From: CAYRVX01 sp964427875
GTDB taxonomy: Bacteria > Planctomycetota > Phycisphaerae > SM23-33
Length of the DNA: 64,000 nt
Reading direction: 5' to 3'
Assembly (NCBI GenBank): GCA_964427875.1
Contig: CAYRVX010000025.1
Location: 1 to 64,000 of the forward strand
A program made the translations under genes and the position numbers. Under the pieces are notes generated by a model. The model was not told the origin of the DNA. It searched no databases and worked only from the letters and a program-made list of their open reading frames with translations. Shown one piece after another: positions 54,618 to 63,192 of the stretch; position 1 is the stretch's first letter, and each line of letters starts with the position of its first letter.

Positions 54618-55001
54618 GCCCGGTCCCTTTCCTCAACGGCCGCAGCGAACCTCCGGCGGCGCATCGTACTTCCCGCAAGCGGCGAGCTCAAGCGGGCGCG
54701 GTTCGTCCGCCCGCACGCGGGGCCAGGCAGCAGGAAAGAAAACGCGCCTTCGGCCCTTGACAAGGCTCGCAGCCGCGGTGAGAATGAGCCGAGAAGGTGA
54801 CAATCGGCGGGTGGTTTGGGGAAGCGCTTCCCGTCCCGTCGGCTATGCTCGGGTGGCAGCCGGGCAGGTTTGCAGGATTCATCAGGTAGCACCACGTCTT
54901 TTGAGGAATACTGGCCCTCTGGCCTCCTGAATAGCGGGTTCGTTCGCTAGCCTGCGTTTCTGGCAGATCCCAGGTGCCAATCAGTTGCAAGGAACCGTCC
55001 C
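54618..55001. other. Promoter and long leader of the cold-shock gene
   Basis: There is no gene in these 384 bases. A promoter lies at 54757-54785 on the plus strand, followed by an untranslated leader of about 210 bases up to the cold-shock start. Long leaders are typical of cold-shock mRNAs, where RNA structure responds to temperature. The first ~140 bases hold upstream DNA of the divergent rsmE gene. Confidence 0.5.
54757..54785 (+). promoter_or_regulatory. Sigma-70-type promoter of the cold-shock gene
   Basis: TTGACA (54757-54762), 17 bases, then GAGAAT (54780-54785, 4 of 6). It is the best promoter match upstream of the csp gene and implies a ~210-base leader. Confidence 0.5.
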
Positions 55002-55202
55002 ATGCCTACCGGTACAGTAAAGTGGTTCAACAAGACCAAGGGGTACGGGTTCATCACGGCGGACGACGGCACGGATGTCTTTGTGCATCACACGGACATC
55101 CAGGCGGAAGGCTTCCGGATGCTGGAAGAGGGCGAAGCCGTCGAGTTCGAGATTACCGAAGGCCCCAAGGGCCCCAAGGCCGCCAACGTTCGAAAGGCCT
55201 GA
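55002..55202 (+). CDS. Cold-shock domain protein (CspA family)
   Basis: The 66-residue product is a complete cold-shock domain. RNP1 is KGYGFITADD and RNP2 is DVFVHHTDI. The opening GTVKWFNKTKGYGFI is the family signature. It binds single-stranded RNA/DNA and acts as an RNA chaperone. GCAAGGAACC precedes the ATG. Confidence 0.97.
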   Translation: MPTGTVKWFNKTKGYGFITADDGTDVFVHHTDIQAEGFRMLEEGEAVEFEITEGPKGPKAANVRKA

Positions 55203-55322
55203 CCCGCCCGGTCGACCCGAGAAAACCAGCCGAGCGCCGCCCGTTGAGCGGCGCCGCTCTTCTCCGCACGCCGAGATCCCGGAGAATACGCTCGCCGGAA
55301 GCTCCCTGATCCGGCATCCCCC

Positions 55323-55557
55323 TCAGGATTCCCCCGCTGCCGCTGCCGCAGCGGTGAGGGTCCCGCTCGCCAGGTGCAGGAGACGGTCCGCCTTCTCGAG
55401 GGGGAAACCCCCGTGCGTGACGACGATCAGGGCCGCACCTCGCGCGCGAACGGGCGCCGCAAGCCGGCTCACGATCTCGCGGCGCCGTTCGAGGACCCAG
55501 CCCCACTGCGTCTTGGCGGCCAGCAGCAGCGCCGCCGCGGCGAGGCGTTCTCGTCGG
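55323..55557 (-). pseudogene. Possible C-terminal remnant of an ABC-type ATPase
   Basis: A minus-strand frame ending in TGA (55325-55323) encodes GAALIVVTHGGFPLEKADRL then LHLASGTL. This resembles the H-loop and C-terminal strand of an ABC ATPase (VTH followed by ADRVLRLxxGxL). The upstream part lacks Walker A, signature and Walker B motifs. The region abuts the SSF symporter stop and has no start codon with a ribosome binding site. It may be a chance resemblance; no better content was found in the 55203-55557 gap. Confidence 0.25.
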
Positions 55558-57291
55558 CTACGGCGCCCGCGAGATCAGCCAGAACGCCAGGATGATCGCC
55601 GCGACGAAGCCCCAGCCGACGAGGAAGCCGACCGCCGACGTCCGCCCGGGCACGGGGATCTCCAGGCTGCTGGAACCGCCGAGGAGGTTTCGCCGGGGCG
55701 GCACGGCTGCGCCCTCGGGCAGCGTGCACGGCCGGCGGAGGTCCTCTCCCGGCCGGACGGGCGTGCGGGCCAGGGCGTAGAAGCGATCCAGCTTCGCCCT
55801 GGCGACCGGGCGCGTCAGGAGACTGACCACGATGCCCGCCAGCGCCCCGCCTGTCAGGTAGAAGATCATCTGCCACGGGAGATAGACCTCCGCCGCGCCG
55901 TCCTTGACGAAGACGAACCTCAGCGTCTCGGCCGCCGGCAGCCGGGCGAGCAGGTCGATGATGATCCGCCGCCCGGAGAGCCACCATATTCCCAGCGCCG
56001 TGAGGGTCGCGGCCCACGCGCCGACGACGGTCGTCCGCCGCCAGAAGAGCCCCAGCCAGAACGCGATGCCCATCATCGGGGCGATCTTCCAGAAGATCTC
56101 CAGGCCCTCGATGACGTTCTCCAGCCGGTAGGCGAAGAAGACCCCGCCGGCCACCACCGCCAGGGCCGTGATGCGGCCCACCAGCACGTAGTGGCGGTCC
56201 GAGCGGTTCGCAAAAACGACCTTGTAGACGTTCTCCGTGAACAGACCCGACGAGGCGATCATGAACGAGTCGCACGAGCTCATCACGCTCGCCAGCAGCG
56301 AGGCCAGGAAGATCCCCAGCATGCCCGGGAGGATCTTCGGCAGGAACTCCGACGCCATCATCCCGTAGACCTTGTCCGGATCGGCGCCGCGGCCGGCGTA
56401 GTACGCCACCGCCGCCAGACCCGTCAGGCACCACGCCACCGTGCAGATCCGTTTGATCAGGTTGCCGCCCATGAAGCCGACCCGCCCGTCCATCTCCGTG
56501 CGCCCGGCCGCGCAGTTGCCCATCGTGTGCGGCTGGGTCACGATCCCCACCAGCGCGTTCAGCGCGATCACCACGATGTAGAACAGCCCGATCTCCCGCG
56601 GGGCGACCAGCGAGAACATCTGCGGGTCGGTGATCTTCTCGTGCAGGCCGGCGAGCCCGCCGACGGCCGCCAGGACGTACGGCAGCAGGACGAACGAGAA
56701 CACCACCGTCAGTATGCCCTGGATGAAGTCGGTGATGATGGCCGCCCCCAGCCCGCCGGCCACGCCGTACGTCACGAACAGCACCGTCATGATGCCGATC
56801 GCCCAGTGGACGTTCACCGCCCCGCCCGTGCTGGCCGCCACGACCGCGCCGGAGCCCTTCAGCATCACGCCGATGTTGACCATCAGCGTGAACATGCCGA
56901 TCACCGCGTAGAGCATGGCCACGCTGCGGTCGTATCGGGCCTCGAAGACGTCGGCCGTCGTGATCGCCCGGAAGCGGCGCATCAGCGGGGCGATCAGCCA
57001 GTAGAAGGGCGTCGCGAACAGCCACAGCCACTGGTACCAGATTCCACTCAGCCCGTTGGTGAACGTCTTGGCCGCCACGCTGACGGCCTGGTCGCTGTGC
57101 GTGCCCGTGCCGAAGGCGTGCGTGATCATCATCGCCTTGCCGAATCGCCGCGGCATGAAGAAGTCGCCGATGTCGTGCACCCGCCGGGCCATCCAGATGC
57201 CGACCGCGGTGATCCCCACCAGGTACGCCGCCAGGACGGCCAGGTCCACCGGGTGCAGGCCGAACAGCCCCTCGAGGTGTGCTGCGAGCAT
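55558..57291 (-). CDS. Sodium:solute symporter (SSF family)
   Basis: The product has 577 residues with about 13 transmembrane helices. Family features are AYLVGITAVGIWMARRVHDI in TM1, the loop with AFGTGTHSDQAVSVAAKTFT, YGVAGGLGAAIITDFIQGIL and the TM8 region LASLLASVMSSCDSFMIASS (sodium-site serines). It imports an organic solute with Na+. Planctomycete genomes have many SSF proteins next to sugar-degradation genes, but the substrate is not evident. ATG 57291 was chosen because GAAGGAGCGG lies just upstream; the longer frame to 57513 runs through a repeat element. Confidence 0.92.
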   Translation of the reverse strand: MLAAHLEGLFGLHPVDLAVLAAYLVGITAVGIWMARRVHDIGDFFMPRRFGKAMMITHAFGTGTHSDQAVSVAAKTFTNGLSGIWYQWLWLFATPFYWLIAPLMRRFRAITTADVFEARYDRSVAMLYAVIGMFTLMVNIGVMLKGSGAVVAASTGGAVNVHWAIGIMTVLFVTYGVAGGLGAAIITDFIQGILTVVFSFVLLPYVLAAVGGLAGLHEKITDPQMFSLVAPREIGLFYIVVIALNALVGIVTQPHTMGNCAAGRTEMDGRVGFMGGNLIKRICTVAWCLTGLAAVAYYAGRGADPDKVYGMMASEFLPKILPGMLGIFLASLLASVMSSCDSFMIASSGLFTENVYKVVFANRSDRHYVLVGRITALAVVAGGVFFAYRLENVIEGLEIFWKIAPMMGIAFWLGLFWRRTTVVGAWAATLTALGIWWLSGRRIIIDLLARLPAAETLRFVFVKDGAAEVYLPWQMIFYLTGGALAGIVVSLLTRPVARAKLDRFYALARTPVRPGEDLRRPCTLPEGAAVPPRRNLLGGSSSLEIPVPGRTSAVGFLVGWGFVAAIILAFWLISRAP

Positions 57292-57392
57292 GGCCGCTCC
57301 TTCGTCAAGCCGCGGATTCCGGGCCACAACGTAGCAGGGCGCATGGGCGGCGGCAAGCCGGCCCCGGAACGGAATGAGCCGTTGCGTTGTGC

Positions 57393-57500
57393 TGTGGCAC
57401 GGGCATCCTGCCCGTGCGTCCCACGGCCGTCCCGGCCGTGGAAGGGCCTGGCAGGGCCAAGATGGCCCTGCGACACATGGGCGAGACGCCCATGCCACGG
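57393..57500. repeat. Composite element of four tandem hairpins inside an outer inverted repeat
   Basis: Four perfect stems with 3-base loops follow each other: CACGGGCA/TGCCCGTG (57398-57416, loop TCC), CCACGGCCG/CGGCCGTGG (57421-57441, loop TCC), GCAGGGCCA/TGGCCCTGC (57451-57471, loop AGA), CATGGGCG/CGCCCATG (57476-57494, loop AGA). GTGGCA (57394-57399) and TGCCAC (57493-57498) form an outer inverted repeat. The design is that of a REP/BIME-like mobile palindromic cluster in the gap between two divergent genes. Confidence 0.7.
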
Positions 57501-57590
57501 CTTGGTTCGCCACAACGCAACCGGCTCGAACGGAATTGCCCGCCCGGCCCCCGCCTGCTACGATGGGGCGGGATTGCGAAAGGAACCGAC

Positions 57591-58856
57591 ATGACCCACT
57601 CCGCGAAGGCGTTTGCCGGCCCCGTTCTCCTTGCCGCGGTGGCCATCCTCGCCGCGGGCCTCGAGCTCCGCGCCCAGCAGGCCCCCGCCGGCGGGCCGTG
57701 GAAGCGGCACGCGATCGACGCCTCCTCCCGCGGCGCCGACGGCACGCGGCTGGCCGACGTCAACGGCGATAAGCTGCTCGACGTCGTCACCGGCTGGGAG
57801 CAGGGCGGCGTGACGCGGGCCTACCTCAACCCCGGTGCGGCGAAGTCGGCCGCCAAGTGGCCGGCCGTCACCGTCGGCAGGACGCCCTCCGTCGAGGACG
57901 CCGTCTTCGTGGACCTCGACGGCGACGGCGCCACCGACGTCGTGAGCTGCTGCGAGGGCAGGACCCGCAGCATGTTCGTCCACTGGGCGCCGAAGGACAA
58001 GAAGCGATACCTCGATCCGAAGGCGTGGCAGACCGAGTCCATCCCCATCACGCAGGATGAGATGGCCTGGATGTTCTGCGCGCCGGCCCGGCTCGACGGG
58101 AAGCACGGCGTGGACCTCGTCGCCGCCGGCAAGGCCCGCGGGGCCAAGGTCGGCTGGCTCGAGGCGCCCAAGCAGCCCCGAAACCTCCACGCCTGGAAGT
58201 TCCACCCGCTCATCAGCGCAGCCTGGATCATGTCACTCGTGATGATCGACATGGACGCCGACGGCGACCTCGACGTCCTCGTCTCCGAGCGCCGCGGCGA
58301 GCGCCCGGGCTGCTACTGGCTGGACAACCCCGGGCCCGGGCCGAGGCAGCGCGAGTCCTGGCCGCTCCACCGCATCGGGCCGACCGACCGGCAGGTGATG
58401 TTCCTCTGCGTCGCCGACCTCGACGCCGACGGCCTGAAGGACGTCCTCGTCGCACAGAAGCCCAGGGAGATCCTCTTCCACCGCCGCAAGACGCGCGACG
58501 GCCGGCAGTGGGCGAGCTATCCGATCTCGATTCCCGACTCCGCCGGCACGGCCAAGGCCGTCAACGTCGGCGACGTCGATCTCGACGGCAGGCTCGACGT
58601 CGTCTTCACCTGCGAGGGCGCCAGCCGCGGCAGGAGCGGCGTCATGTGGCTCGGCTGCGGCGGGAAGCCCACCGACGGCGTCTGGGCCGCCCACGACGTC
58701 TCCGGCCCCGAGGGCGTCAAGTACGATCTGATCGAGCTGATCGACATGGACGCCGACGGCGACCTCGACGCCCTCACCTGCGAGGAATCCGCCAACCTCG
58801 GCGTCATCTGGTACGAGAACCCCACGCGGCCGGGAGACCGCCAAACCGGTCGCTGA
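57591..58856 (+). CDS. Secreted FG-GAP/VCBS beta-propeller repeat protein
   Basis: The product has 421 residues with a signal peptide (~1-28, ending AQQA). Calcium-binding propeller repeats recur: LADVNGDKLLDVVTG, VDLDGDGATDVVSC, IDMDADGDLDVLVS, ADLDADGLKDVLVA, GDVDLDGRLDVVFT and IDMDADGDLDALTC. These are DxDxDGxxD loops as in integrin-type FG-GAP domains. Such proteins are abundant in planctomycetes and probably bind carbohydrates or other ligands at the surface. No enzyme domain is attached. AAAGGAAC precedes ATG 57591. Confidence 0.85.
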   Translation: MTHSAKAFAGPVLLAAVAILAAGLELRAQQAPAGGPWKRHAIDASSRGADGTRLADVNGDKLLDVVTGWEQGGVTRAYLNPGAAKSAAKWPAVTVGRTPSVEDAVFVDLDGDGATDVVSCCEGRTRSMFVHWAPKDKKRYLDPKAWQTESIPITQDEMAWMFCAPARLDGKHGVDLVAAGKARGAKVGWLEAPKQPRNLHAWKFHPLISAAWIMSLVMIDMDADGDLDVLVSERRGERPGCYWLDNPGPGPRQRESWPLHRIGPTDRQVMFLCVADLDADGLKDVLVAQKPREILFHRRKTRDGRQWASYPISIPDSAGTAKAVNVGDVDLDGRLDVVFTCEGASRGRSGVMWLGCGGKPTDGVWAAHDVSGPEGVKYDLIELIDMDADGDLDALTCEESANLGVIWYENPTRPGDRQTGR

Positions 58857-59070
58857 GCCTCCGGGGTCGGCGGGTGATGAAGTCCGAATCGCCCGGGGCG
58901 GTTCCGGGCGGACGGCTGTGGGGGAAACGTCGATCAAAAACTGTTTCTGAGCGGCTTTTTTGTGCCATCCCTTTGGGCCGCCGGACGCTAGAATACCGGC
59001 GACCTGCCCGATACGGGATGTAGTGGCGCGCGGAGCCCGCCCGGAAACGTGGGTCTAAAGGAGAAGCACC

Positions 59071-60252
59071 ATGAGTTGTACAGGCATCGGTACGCGACGG
59101 GGACTGCGGATTGCGCTGGGGGTCTGGGCCGTGGCGGCCCTGCCGCTGCTGGCCGGCGGGGGCAAGAAGCGCGAGCTGGACGTGCCCTACGTGCCGACCC
59201 ACAAAAAGGCCGTGGACGAGATGCTCAAGCTGGCCAAGGTCACAAGCGACGACTACGTCATCGACCTCGGCTGCGGCGACGGGCGGATCGTGATCGCCGC
59301 GGCGAAGGACTACAAGGCGCGGGCCCTGGGCGTCGACCTGGACCCGAGGCGCATTCGCGACTCGAATCGCAACGCCGAGAAGGCCAAGGTCACCGACCTG
59401 GTGGAGTTCAGAAAGGCCGACGTCATGGACACCGACGTGCGCCAGGCCAGCGTGGTCACGCTCTTCCTGCTGGAGAAGATCAACGTGCGGCTGCGCCCGA
59501 AGCTCTTCGCCGAGTTGAAGCCCGGCACGCGCGTGGTCTCCAACAGCTTCAACATGCGCGACTGGAAGCCGGACAAGAAGATCAGCCATCGAAGGGCCTT
59601 CAGCAACGTGATCTACTTCTGGACCATCCCCGCGCCCGTCGGGGGCACCTGGACCTGGCAGAACAAGCTCGCCGGCAAGCAGGTCCCCAACAGCCTGAAG
59701 CTCGAGCAGGAGTTCCAGGCCGTCCGAGGCGCCGTGAAGTCTCCGGACGCCGCCGAGGTGCCCATCGCCGAGGCGTCGCTGGCCGGCAGGGAGCTGAGCT
59801 TCACCGCGACGCTCGGCAAGGCGAAGGAGCAGGTCGTGGTTGCCTATCGCGGGACGGCCGACGGCGAGACGCTGCGAGGCACGCAGGAGTGGCGCGGCGG
59901 CCCGCACGCGGGCACGTACCCGTGGGCCGCGACCCGCAAGGCGGTGGACCTCACCGGGCGCTGGCAGGTCCGCGCGTCGTCGCGCTCCGAATGCAACGGC
60001 ACGCTGTGGATCCGGCGGGAAGCCGCCGGGCTCAAGGCCGCCTACGTCCGCGACCAGGAGGCCAAGAAAGAGCTGCCCCTGCCCGGCTTCTACGTGTGGG
60101 GCTCGAGCGTCCGCTTCGAGGTCCCCGGCGGCGGGTTCCCGCTGGCCTTTAGCGGCTCCCTCGGCCCCGACGCCGGCGGCGGGAGCGTCTCCCGCGAGGA
60201 ATCCGAGAACCGGACGACCTGGACGGCCAAGCGCATCGCCGCGGGGGGATAG
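59071..60252 (+). CDS. Signal-peptide-bearing class I SAM methyltransferase-like protein
   Basis: The product has 393 residues. An N-terminal hydrophobic segment (~10-29) looks like a signal peptide or anchor. Residues ~38-190 are a class I Rossmann methyltransferase with VPYVPTHKKAVDEMLKLAKV, motif I VIDLGCGDGRIVIAA (63-77) and acidic GVDLDPRRI. A second, beta-rich domain (~200-390) of unknown type follows. Export would be surprising because SAM is cytoplasmic. The domain may instead bind something else, or the segment may anchor it facing the cytoplasm. A GTCTAAAGGAGAAGC ribosome binding site supports the start. Confidence 0.75.
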   Translation: MSCTGIGTRRGLRIALGVWAVAALPLLAGGGKKRELDVPYVPTHKKAVDEMLKLAKVTSDDYVIDLGCGDGRIVIAAAKDYKARALGVDLDPRRIRDSNRNAEKAKVTDLVEFRKADVMDTDVRQASVVTLFLLEKINVRLRPKLFAELKPGTRVVSNSFNMRDWKPDKKISHRRAFSNVIYFWTIPAPVGGTWTWQNKLAGKQVPNSLKLEQEFQAVRGAVKSPDAAEVPIAEASLAGRELSFTATLGKAKEQVVVAYRGTADGETLRGTQEWRGGPHAGTYPWAATRKAVDLTGRWQVRASSRSECNGTLWIRREAAGLKAAYVRDQEAKKELPLPGFYVWGSSVRFEVPGGGFPLAFSGSLGPDAGGGSVSREESENRTTWTAKRIAAGG

Positions 60253-60257
60253 CCCGC

Positions 60258-60391
60258 ATCTTTCGTCCTTGTCATTACCCACAATCTCATCGAGGGCGAC
60301 GGATCGCAGTCTTGCCGTGGCCTGTTACACAACAACCTCCAGCGCCAGGGCCCGACCCGCAAGATGTGGGTAAAGACAAGATCTTTCGTCC
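60258..60391. mobile_element. Candidate MITE with 11-bp target duplication
   Basis: An 11-base direct repeat ATCTTTCGTCC occurs at 60258-60268 and 60381-60391. Between the copies lies a ~112-base segment with terminal inverted repeats: TTGTCATTACCCACA (60269-60283) and TGTGGGTAAAGACAA (60365-60379), one mismatch. Target duplication plus terminal inverted repeats is the signature of a transposed miniature element. It encodes nothing and is probably mobilised in trans. A damaged transposase gene lies 260 bases away but is not shown to match its ends. Confidence 0.6.
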
Positions 60392-60578
60392 ACGGCAGAG
60401 GCGCAGAGGCGACAGAGGAATTCCCTGCCTTAAGATTATCAAACGGAGGCATTTATGTGTAGACGTCCGCCCTGCACCGCAGGGGGCCTGAAAACCGGAA
60501 CAAACGGAGTGTCTCGGTGCAAACGTGTATAATCGGCCATAAAGTCTTTTATTTTAAGAACCTCTGCGATCTCTGCGT

Positions 60579-60598
60579 CCTGCCTGCCGGCAGGCAGG
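60579..60598. repeat. 20-bp perfect palindrome
   Basis: CCTGCCTGCCGGCAGGCAGG is fully self-complementary and lies within CTCTGCG-rich repeat sequence. Confidence 0.7.
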
Positions 60599-60651
60599 CT
60601 CTGCGGTGGAAAACCCGCGCTGATCCCGGATGAGCCTTCTTTCTTGCCTCC

Positions 60652-61608
60652 TCAGAGGAATGCGTGGGCACACTTTGGTTCCGGTAGGTTGCCAAGCGTA
60701 TGATACAGAACGACTTCCAACGCCGCGTACGTCCGAGACCCGTAGGCTTTTCTCGTGGCAGGTTTCGCCTTGTTGTTCAGGCCCTCCACCACGCCGGCGG
60801 AGATCTCCTTCTGCGCCTGGAACCAGTTGAGGATCAGCTCCCGGCGTGACCGCAACGAAAGAGCCACCTTCTTCATCGGCTCAATGCGGCTCCGCATCAC
60901 CCGGCGACACCAGTTGTTCAGGAACCGACCGGCCCAATACGGGCTGACGTAGTCCCAGAAGAACTCAAAGCCGCCCCTCAACAGATAGCTTGGCAGCGTC
61001 TTGGCCGTCCGCTTCGGCCCGACCCACAGCAGACGCCGGCGGCCCGCGTCGATCTGATAGACCACCGTCACGTAGTTGTGACCCCGAGACCATTGCATCT
61101 CGTCGACGCCGATGGCCGTGATCCCCGCCAGGTCCACGTGCTGACGGCCCCATTCCACGGCCATCTTCACCGACTCGAAGACGTGATCCCAGGTCGTGTG
61201 GAACGCCTTGGCCACCTCCGACCAACTCAACCGCTTGGCCCAACCGGCCGGCAACCAGGCGTAAGTTGTCGTCAAGCGACGCTTGCCCTCCGCCCATGGC
61301 AGGGCTTCCGCCCTCACCCCACAGCTCGGACAGTGCACCCGACGCCGGGCGTACAGGAAGAACACCAGCATGCCCCAGAACGGAACGAACTGATACCGCC
61401 GCACCGAAAGGGTGTCGTAACCCGGCCGCTTCCGCCCGCGGCTCGCCGGATCGCCGAGGAAGGCGGCGGGCACGGCGGGCACGTCGCCAAGCTCGGTCCC
61501 GCCCCCCAGCTTCGCTCGGGCAAAACTCGGCCCTGTCCTCCATAAGACCTTATTACAAATGTCTTTATAGGTGATTTTCCCAAAAATGGCTTTGTTTGGT
61601 AAAAACAC
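60652..61608 (-). pseudogene. ISL3-family transposase, internally deleted
   Basis: The open frame has 318 codons. It retains the ISL3 zinc-ribbon-like region (RRRVHCPSCGVRAEALPWAE), the start of the DDE domain with the first Asp (ITAIGVDEMQWSRGHNYVTV) and the C-terminal part (ISAGVVEGLNNKAKPATRKA). The stretch that should carry the second catalytic Asp and its flanking helices is missing between LLRGGFEFF and WDYVSPYWAG. Full-length ISL3 transposases have ~400 residues or more. The N-terminus also lacks the usual opening and runs into dispersed repeat sequence. It is probably inactive. Confidence 0.75.
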
Positions 61609-61610
61609 TT
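61583..61610 (-). repeat. Dispersed 28-bp repeat, copy 2
   Basis: This is the inverted copy of 2280-2307 with 26 of 28 matches. It overlaps the predicted first codons of the damaged transposase, suggesting those codons are not original transposase sequence. Confidence 0.55.
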
Positions 61611-62191
61611 ATTCCGGATCATTCGCAGGCACAGAGGTCTCACAGGGGCCACGGAGCAGGTAAGGTATTGAAATAGAATGCTTTACCAATAACGCATTCG
61701 GCGACGACTGCCAACGCGCAAGAGGCAGGGCGTTCTCCCATCGGTCCGAACGCCCGTGTCGTAACCACTTGCGAAATCATAATCTCTGTGTTCTCTGTGC
61801 TCTCTGTGGTGAATAATCCGGGTTTGGGTTTGTTTCGCATTTTTCTGTTTAATCGACCGCCCTACCTTCCTTGTGATGCATGATCCCCCCGTAGCAGGCA
61901 TATACATCTCGCAGGCCTTTTTGCACAACGAAAATCGCCAGATTACAAAAAAACTGCCCGCCCTGTCGCAGATGCTGCCTTCGGCTCTGAGGCTCAGGCT
62001 CGAAGAGAGCCCCGTCGAAGTTAACGCAGTCGAAGGGTCCTCGTTCTCGGCCGTTTCTTCCTCGCGTTCCGGCCACCCGGCCCTCCGGTCTTCCCCTACT
62101 GCCTATTGCCTACTGCCTATTGCCTGTCTTGACCATTCGTCATCAGGCATTGAGCATTCCGCTGCGGCCGAAGGCCGCGGCGGCCTGCGCC
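61609..62191. other. AT-richer intergenic region with low-complexity repeats
   Basis: No gene is supported. It contains a CTCTGTG-type run (~61785-61812), GTTTGTTTCGCATTTTTC related to the dispersed repeat, and a TGCCTATTGCCTACTGCCTA direct-repeat run (~62099-62126). These resemble scattered non-coding repeats between genes rather than coding sequence. Confidence 0.5.
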
Positions 62192-62378
62192 GCTACTTGA
62201 CGGAATCGTCCGGGGGGAGGCCGAGTTTCTTGTAGAGCCTTCGGCGGCCGGCCTTGTCGCCCTTCAGGACGGCGCGGGCGTGGGCGGCGACCTCCTCGGC
62301 GCTGCGGCGGGGGACGACGATTACGCCGTCGCCGTCGGCCACGATCACGTCGCCGGGCATCACCAGCGCGCCGCCGAC
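62192..62378 (-). pseudogene. Duplicated 3' fragment of the rraA-like gene (187-bp direct repeat, left copy)
   Basis: These 187 bases are identical to 63193-63379, the last ~61 codons and stop of the RraA-like gene. The identity starts and stops abruptly on both sides. The left copy has no upstream coding part. It therefore marks a duplication or insertion event that brackets the PIN-domain module. Confidence 0.85.
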
Positions 62379-62421
62379 TGCCGCTCGTGTCTCGTCTCGG
62401 GCATCTCCGGCATCGTGCCTG

Positions 62422-62601
62422 TCACGTGGGGCCTGACGTGGGATGCCGCGTTTGCCCTTCGGCTCGGAAGGCGTCGGCGCCCCTGCGAATGTCCTTGAGG
62501 TACTCCCGGAAGCTCTTGCCCTTTGTTCCCTGGTAGATCCTCTCCTTGGCGTCCCACACCTGCTGCTGCCAGTCCGGCATCTGCCTGCCCTTAAACCTCA
62601 T
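62422..62601 (-). CDS. Small protein encoded after the PIN gene, possible antitoxin partner
   Basis: The product has 59 residues, starting at ATG 62601 inside the last codons of the PIN gene (11-base overlap, the coupling usual for toxin-antitoxin pairs). It is basic and helical (RQMPDWQQQVWDAKERIYQG, then SFREYLKDIRRGADAFRAE). No DNA-binding fold is recognised for certain. The order toxin first, partner second is the reverse of classical vapBC. Confidence 0.5.
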   Translation of the reverse strand: MRFKGRQMPDWQQQVWDAKERIYQGTKGKSFREYLKDIRRGADAFRAEGQTRHPTSGPT

Positions 62602-63082
62602 AGAAGATCACCTCCTCGGGTGTGGCGATCTCGAATTCGAACTTGTAGCCCGCCGCCTCCGTGAGGGCCCTGAGCCTTCTCTTCACGTTCGTGTTCACTA
62701 TGTGCCGGAAGTTCCAACTGACCAATACATCGATCTCCGGATTAGTCACCACGATGGCCACGTGGACGGCATCGTCGATCTTGGCCGCGGGAATCGCCCC
62801 CCGCTCGATGTAGAGGCCACTGAGGAGCTCGACGTCCGATTCCATGCGGATCGGCAGCGTATCAAGCAGGCTCACCAGTTCGTGCAGCTCCTCCCGGAGT
62901 TGCCGGTCCGGCGTCTCCTGCAATTCCCGCAGAACGACGCGCGAAACGTATCCTTCGAACAGGCCCCGGCGGATCTGCTCGAACAGCGCGGACGTGGCCT
63001 GCTGCTTGTCCCGATTGTGCGGTTCCTCGTCGAAACAGAAGCCGAATACGGATGTCTCGATATACAGGCTTGGCCTCTTCAT
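62591..63082 (-). CDS. PIN-domain protein (VapC-like, possible toxin)
   Basis: The product has 163 residues. The N-terminal strand has YIETSVFGF, the PIN subfamily form in which the usual Asp is Glu. Conserved acidic positions follow, including AKIDDAVHVAIVV and EIDVLVSWNFRHI. PIN proteins are Mg-dependent RNases, often toxins. ATG 63082 is preferred over the GTG at 63103, which falls within the promoter at 63094-63122. The message would then have a leader of only ~5 bases. It lies between two identical 187-bp repeats, suggesting recent acquisition. Confidence 0.8.
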   Translation of the reverse strand: MKRPSLYIETSVFGFCFDEEPHNRDKQQATSALFEQIRRGLFEGYVSRVVLRELQETPDRQLREELHELVSLLDTLPIRMESDVELLSGLYIERGAIPAAKIDDAVHVAIVVTNPEIDVLVSWNFRHIVNTNVKRRLRALTEAAGYKFEFEIATPEEVIFYEV

Positions 63083-63093
63083 AGCCGAGAATG

Positions 63094-63122
63094 AGTATAC
63101 CACGTACCCAAGGCAGGGACAA
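63094..63122 (-). promoter_or_regulatory. Sigma-70-type promoter of the PIN module
   Basis: On the minus strand TTGTCC (63122-63117), 17 bases, then TATACT (63099-63094). The predicted start is ~63087, almost leaderless relative to ATG 63082. Confidence 0.6.
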
Positions 63123-63192
63123 TCCCCGCTCCAGACACGGGGAGGGGGCCAGGAGGGCGATGAGAGATCCCCGGCGATTCGCGGGCGGGGAT

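Larger units (their letters stand above)
60253..60651. other. Repeat-rich intergenic region
   Basis: No gene is seen. It holds a candidate MITE (60269-60380), CTCTGCG-type low-complexity sequence of a kind often scattered between bacterial genes, and a 20-bp perfect palindrome (60579-60598). Confidence 0.6.

Noticed and set aside
55075..57594. Plus-strand open frame of 839 codons
   Set aside because: It runs antisense to the SSF symporter, with biased Arg/His/Asp composition typical of shadow frames.
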